A stretch of 39,816 bases of DNA from an uncultured Hyphomicrobiales bacterium. GTDB taxonomy: Bacteria > Pseudomonadota > Alphaproteobacteria > Rhizobiales > Beijerinckiaceae. This document shows, one piece after another, positions 37,042-39,816 of this stretch. The notes beneath the pieces are model-generated. The model did not search any database and was not told the DNA's origin. It saw nothing but the letters and a program-made list of their open reading frames with translations. A program made the translations under genes and the position numbers. The stretch covers positions 1-39,816 of the forward strand of contig CAIZEI010000128.1 in the NCBI GenBank assembly GCA_903931945.1, given 5' to 3'. Position 1 is the first letter of the stretch, and each line of letters begins with the position of its first letter.

Positions 37042-38238
37042 ATGAAGGTGTTTTTGATGGATTTGCTCCCCTACGGGAAGCATTTCGACGAATACAAGGC
37101 CGACCGCTTTATGCCCTATCCTCTTTCGGGCAAGAATTTCGATCCCGCCATCGGCGCGCGCACCTATGCCGAACATTTCGATATCTGGAACGAAATGGAC
37201 GAGCTCGGCTTCGACGGCGTCGGTCTGAACGAACATCACACCACGCCGCACGGATTGATGGTGTCGCCCAACATGATGGCGGCCGCTGCCGCACGCACCA
37301 CCAAAAAGCTCAAATTTCTGCTGCTCGGCAACCTGCTGCCCTTGCACAATCCCGTTCGCATCGCCGAGGAGCTTGCCGCCGCCGATTGCATCTCGCAGGG
37401 ACGCATTCTGTCCGGCTTTGCCCGCGGCGTGCCGCGCGAATATCGCGTCTATGACGTGCCGATGTCCGAATCGCGCGCGCGCTTTGACGAGGCCCTCGAG
37501 ATCATCCGCCTCGCCTGGACGAAGGATGTGTTCTCCTATGAGGGCAAATTCTGGCGGTTCAAGGATATCTCGATCTGGCCGCGTCCGTTCCAGCAGCCGC
37601 ATCCGCCGATCTGGATTCCTTTCACCGGCAGCCGCGAGACGGTGGAGCTGGCCGCAAAGAACAATTTCAGCGCCGTCATGGGCGCAGGCCATCCCGGCGT
37701 CACGCTCGATATCGTCGATTATTACGCCAAGACCATGCGCAAGAACGGGCATACGGCGACGCCCGATCACCTCTGCCTGTTTACCGACGCCTATGTGGCG
37801 GAAAGCGCGGACGCCGCAATCAGGGAATACCTCGATTATTATCTCTATTTCGTGCAGACGCTCTGGCACCATGGCAGCGACCAGCCGAAGGAATTGCTGG
37901 GCAAGGTCGGCTATGTCGCCTCGACCTCGTTCGACTATATCCGCCCGGAGAACCGCCCCCATGCGGAGATGGACCGCGCCAAAATTCGACTGACCAACGC
38001 CGCCGACGTCGAAGCCCGCGTCAAGAATGGCGGGCTCTGCTGGGGCTCGCCGAAAGAAGTGGCGCAAAGGCTGATCGACAAGGCCGAGCATATGGGCGCC
38101 AACAAAGTTCTGCTCAATCTAAACCTTGGCGCGCCGCCGGTTGAACTGTTCCGCGAACAGGTCAGGCGGTTCGGCAAGGACGTGCTGCCAATCCTGCAAG
38201 CCCATCAGGTCAAAACTGTGCCTGAACACAAGGACTGA
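37042..38238 (+). CDS. LLM-class flavin-dependent monooxygenase
   Basis: The 398-residue protein is a bacterial-luciferase-like TIM-barrel flavin enzyme. The NEHHTTPHGLMVSPN motif near residues 65-79 and the WPRPFQQPHPPIWIP block near 182-196 are typical of FMN-dependent monooxygenases of this class, which use reduced flavin and oxygen. The ATG at 37042 follows GAGGAGACG. Substrate is unknown; the class covers alkanesulfonates, long-chain alkanes, nitrilotriacetate and others. It is followed by a structured 98-base element and then the EVE-domain gene. Confidence 0.9.
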   Translation: MKVFLMDLLPYGKHFDEYKADRFMPYPLSGKNFDPAIGARTYAEHFDIWNEMDELGFDGVGLNEHHTTPHGLMVSPNMMAAAAARTTKKLKFLLLGNLLPLHNPVRIAEELAAADCISQGRILSGFARGVPREYRVYDVPMSESRARFDEALEIIRLAWTKDVFSYEGKFWRFKDISIWPRPFQQPHPPIWIPFTGSRETVELAAKNNFSAVMGAGHPGVTLDIVDYYAKTMRKNGHTATPDHLCLFTDAYVAESADAAIREYLDYYLYFVQTLWHHGSDQPKELLGKVGYVASTSFDYIRPENRPHAEMDRAKIRLTNAADVEARVKNGGLCWGSPKEVAQRLIDKAEHMGANKVLLNLNLGAPPVELFREQVRRFGKDVLPILQAHQVKTVPEHKD

Positions 38239-38335
38239 TACCAGAAGGCGGGCGCTTTGGCGCATACCTTCTGGCAAGCGCTGATGCGCGGAATGTCCGT
38301 AAAGACCGAAGGTCGATACGGACAACTCCTGGTAT
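38238..38335. repeat. Structured, cloverleaf-like intergenic element
   Basis: An outer stem ATACCAG (38238-38244) / CTGGTAT (38329-38335) encloses several nested hairpins. CCAGAAGG (38241-38248) pairs with CCTTCTGG (38267-38274). GCGC (38278-38281) pairs with GCGC (38286-38289) over a TGAT loop. GTCCGT (38295-38300) pairs with ACGGAC (38318-38323) and has a further ACC-GAA-GGT inside. The outer stem and the first hairpin share bases and cannot both form fully. It could be a dispersed repeat of REP type, a terminator region for the monooxygenase gene, or a structured RNA. It is not a tRNA: no anticodon or T-loop pattern is present. Confidence 0.5.
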
Positions 38336-38372
38336 AAGATGAGTTCTCCCGCAGACTGTCAGGAATGAGAAC

Positions 38373-38786
38373 ATGGCGCATTGGCTGATCAAGAGCGAAC
38401 CCTCCAAATGGTCGTGGGAGGATCAGGTCAAGGCGGGCGCCAAGGGCACGCATTGGAATGGCGTGCGCAATCACCTCGCGAAAATTCAACTTATGACCAT
38501 GAAACTTGGCGAACACGCGTTTTTCTATCATTCCAACGAGGGCAAGGAGATTGTCGGCGTTGTCGAGGTGATCAAGCTTTTTTATCCCGACCCGAGCGAC
38601 GAGACCGGCAAGTTCGGCATGTGCGATTTCAGGGCGGTCAAGCCGCTGAAAACGCCGGTGAGCCTGGCGCAGGTCAAGGCGACGCCGTCCCTCGCAAAAA
38701 TGTCGCTGATCACGTCGGCGCGGCTTTCGGTGCAGCCAGTGACAGACGCGGAATGGAAAATCATCTGCAAGATGGGCGGGATATAA
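38373..38786 (+). CDS. EVE-domain protein (thymocyte nuclear protein 1 homologue)
   Basis: The 137-residue protein is a full EVE domain: HWLIKSEPSKWSWEDQ at the start, HWNGVRNHLAKIQLMTMKLG and HAFFYHSNEGKEIVGVVEVI. EVE is a PUA-like fold that in characterised members binds modified bases in DNA or RNA. Single-domain bacterial members are common in alphaproteobacteria. It is followed 37 bases on by an enoyl-CoA hydratase homologue in the same direction. No restriction or modification gene lies nearby, so a housekeeping role is more likely than defence. Confidence 0.92.
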   Translation: MAHWLIKSEPSKWSWEDQVKAGAKGTHWNGVRNHLAKIQLMTMKLGEHAFFYHSNEGKEIVGVVEVIKLFYPDPSDETGKFGMCDFRAVKPLKTPVSLAQVKATPSLAKMSLITSARLSVQPVTDAEWKIICKMGGI

Positions 38787-38823
38787 ACGTTCATTTCATA
38801 CAAGAATCAGGGAGACCCGGGCC

Positions 38824-39591
38824 ATGAATTTCACCGCACTCACCTATGAACTCTCGGCCCGTGGGGTCGCGACGATCACACTCAACCGGCCCGAGCGCGG
38901 CAATGCGCTTAATCACACGGCGATCGATGAGCTTGGCGAGCGTTTCGTGCATTGCGCGCTCGCCAACGCCGTTCGGGTTGTGGTGCTGCGTGGGGCGGGC
39001 AAACATTTTTGCGCCGGCGCCGACATGGGCGGACGCGACAGCGACCTCGCGCCCGCAAAATTCACGCTCGCCAGCATGATGGAAGCGGTGGACACATGCG
39101 CCAAACCTGTCATTGCCGTTGTTCAGGGCGCAGCGGTCGGCGGCGGTTTCGCGCTGGCTTCGGCCTGCGATGTGATTTTGGCCGCCCCGGAAGCTTTTTT
39201 CTCCATTCCCGAAGTGCGGCTGGGAATGGCGCCCTCGCCCGTGCTTTCCGCACTGTTCTTGCGCGCGGTCGGCTATCGCCATTTCCGGCGCTATGGATTT
39301 TCGGGAGAGCGGATCGCCGCCGCACGCGCCTTCGAGATGGGTTTTGTCAGCGAGGTCGCCCCGCTTGCAGAGCTTGAGGCGCGCGCAGGCGCGCTTTGCG
39401 ATGCAATGCTGCGCGGCGCGCCCCATGCGCTTGCGGAACTGAAACAACGCGTTGCCGAATATGGCGTTCCGCCGGCTTCAAAACTCTATGCGCCAGAGTC
39501 CCGCGACGCCAAACACATGCGCAGCGCGGAAGCCGAAGAAGGCGTTGCAGCCTTCAAGGAAAAGCGCGACCCGCACTGGTACAAGGCTTGA
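38824..39591 (+). CDS. Enoyl-CoA hydratase/isomerase family protein
   Basis: The 255-residue crotonase-fold protein shows RGAGKHFCAGADMGG (oxyanion-hole part 1), VQGAAVGGGFALASACDVILA (part 2), and SIPEVRLGMAPSPV. In classical hydratases two glutamates act: one in GGGCELA and one in PEIxLG. Here the first is replaced by alanine (GGGFALA) and the second is kept, so a plain enoyl-CoA hydratase reaction is uncertain. Methylglutaconyl-CoA hydratase-like or lyase members show related changes. It starts at 38824 after GGGAGACCCGG. Convergent purB lies 129 bases downstream across two strong hairpins. Confidence 0.9.
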   Translation: MNFTALTYELSARGVATITLNRPERGNALNHTAIDELGERFVHCALANAVRVVVLRGAGKHFCAGADMGGRDSDLAPAKFTLASMMEAVDTCAKPVIAVVQGAAVGGGFALASACDVILAAPEAFFSIPEVRLGMAPSPVLSALFLRAVGYRHFRRYGFSGERIAAARAFEMGFVSEVAPLAELEARAGALCDAMLRGAPHALAELKQRVAEYGVPPASKLYAPESRDAKHMRSAEAEEGVAAFKEKRDPHWYKA

Positions 39592-39600
39592 AATCAAGAG

Positions 39601-39633
39601 CGCTTTGGAATGACCAATGGTCAATCCAAAGCG
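39601..39633. terminator. Long near-perfect hairpin between convergent genes
   Basis: CGCTTTGGA-a-TGACC (39601-39615) pairs with GGTCA-a-TCCAAAGCG (39619-39633) over a three-base loop, with one A-A mismatch. It starts ten bases after the enoyl-CoA hydratase stop. It lacks a T tail. It could end transcription or be a copy of a dispersed palindromic repeat. Confidence 0.5.
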
Positions 39634-39668
39634 TTCCCCGCATTGGCGCGGGCGCGCGTTCGCGCTTG

Positions 39669-39702
39669 CCAACAGCGATGTGTCAAGGCACATCGCTGTT
39701 GG
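39669..39702. terminator. Perfect 14-bp hairpin between convergent genes
   Basis: CCAACAGCGATGTG (39669-39682) and CACATCGCTGTTGG (39689-39702) are exact reverse complements with a six-base loop. It sits 19 bases beyond the purB stop on the other strand. There is no T tract on either side, so it is either an unusual bidirectional terminator or a palindromic repeat. Confidence 0.5.
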
Positions 39703-39720
39703 TATCAGGCGCGGAGGCCC

Positions 39721-39816
39721 TCAGGCCGTCCCGAAGACGCGTTTGAAAATCGTATCGACGTGCTTCAAATGATAGCCGAGATCGAAGAGTTCTTCGAGTT
39801 CGGCGTCGGACAGCCT
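39721..39816 (-). CDS. purB: Adenylosuccinate lyase, C-terminal end (partial)
   Basis: The last 31 residues of a minus-strand gene run off the window edge. They read LSDAELEELFDLGYHLKHVD followed by TIFKRVFGTA and a TGA stop. This tail, especially DLGYHLKHVDTIF, is characteristic of alphaproteobacterial PurB, which acts twice in purine synthesis and in AMP formation. Only the C-terminus is visible, so the identification rests on this short but distinctive segment. Confidence 0.75.
   Translation of the reverse strand, partial: RLSDAELEELFDLGYHLKHVDTIFKRVFGTA

Noticed and set aside
38238..38335. tRNA gene suggested by the cloverleaf-like folding
   Set aside because: There is no GTTCGA-type T loop, anticodon arm of proper size or CCA end, and the outer stem conflicts with the first hairpin.
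38373..38786. Defence-system component based on the EVE domain
   Set aside because: Single-domain EVE proteins are common housekeeping genes in alphaproteobacteria, and no restriction, modification or helicase gene is adjacent.

Overview
The window reads as chromosomal DNA of a GC-rich alphaproteobacterium, most likely a member of the Hyphomicrobiales (Rhizobiales). The basis is the gene families, the tolQ-tolR-tolA-tolB order, a LigA and a PurB tail of alphaproteobacterial type, and codon use dominated by GCG, GGC and CGC. The species was not identified. Housekeeping genes (tol operon, ligA, purB) lie on the right. The left and centre hold a large accessory catabolic region.

Bases 1-2300 are decayed accessory DNA: one terminus of an IS21-like element, a 3' fragment of an IS5-family transposase, an intact small PilZ gene, and an acyltransferase-3 gene killed by nonsense codons and a frameshift. 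A full-length GGDEF-EAL protein follows, so a c-di-GMP enzyme and a PilZ protein lie close together.

Bases 4975-13173 hold a two-subunit periplasmic molybdenum hydroxylase of the isoquinoline-oxidoreductase type (2Fe-2S subunit plus Tat-exported large subunit). Nearby are two c-type cytochromes that could take its electrons, two amidohydrolase-2 proteins, a CoxD-like MoxR ATPase and a cupin. A perfect FNR/FixK-type palindrome lies between the first amidohydrolase and the second cytochrome, suggesting oxygen control. Bases 13273-18398 are a leftward series: an AcuI/YhdH reductase, an MFS permease, two alpha/beta hydrolases and a TctC/Bug solute receptor. Divergent from it is a tightly coupled trio with two ATGA overlaps: a UbiD-family decarboxylase, an orphan xanthine-dehydrogenase-type molybdopterin subunit, and an NMT1/SsuA-like protein without a signal peptide. 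A DHA2 exporter, a 2-hydroxychromene-2-carboxylate isomerase homologue, a TMEM175-like channel and a TauD-type dioxygenase follow. Together these look like an uptake, activation, hydroxylation, decarboxylation and hydrolysis route for an unknown aromatic or heteroaromatic acid. The substrate is not readable from sequence.

Bases 27347-30984 are the tol operon without pal or cpoB in the window. From 31171 on there are a small secreted Cys protein, an aldo/keto reductase, a small lipoprotein, a second Bug receptor, a 2OG-Fe(II) oxygenase split by a frameshift, ligA, a luciferase-like monooxygenase, an EVE-domain protein, an enoyl-CoA hydratase homologue and the 3' end of purB. A structured repeat-like element and two strong hairpins lie in the last 1.6 kb.

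No tRNA, rRNA or CRISPR array was recognised by eye.
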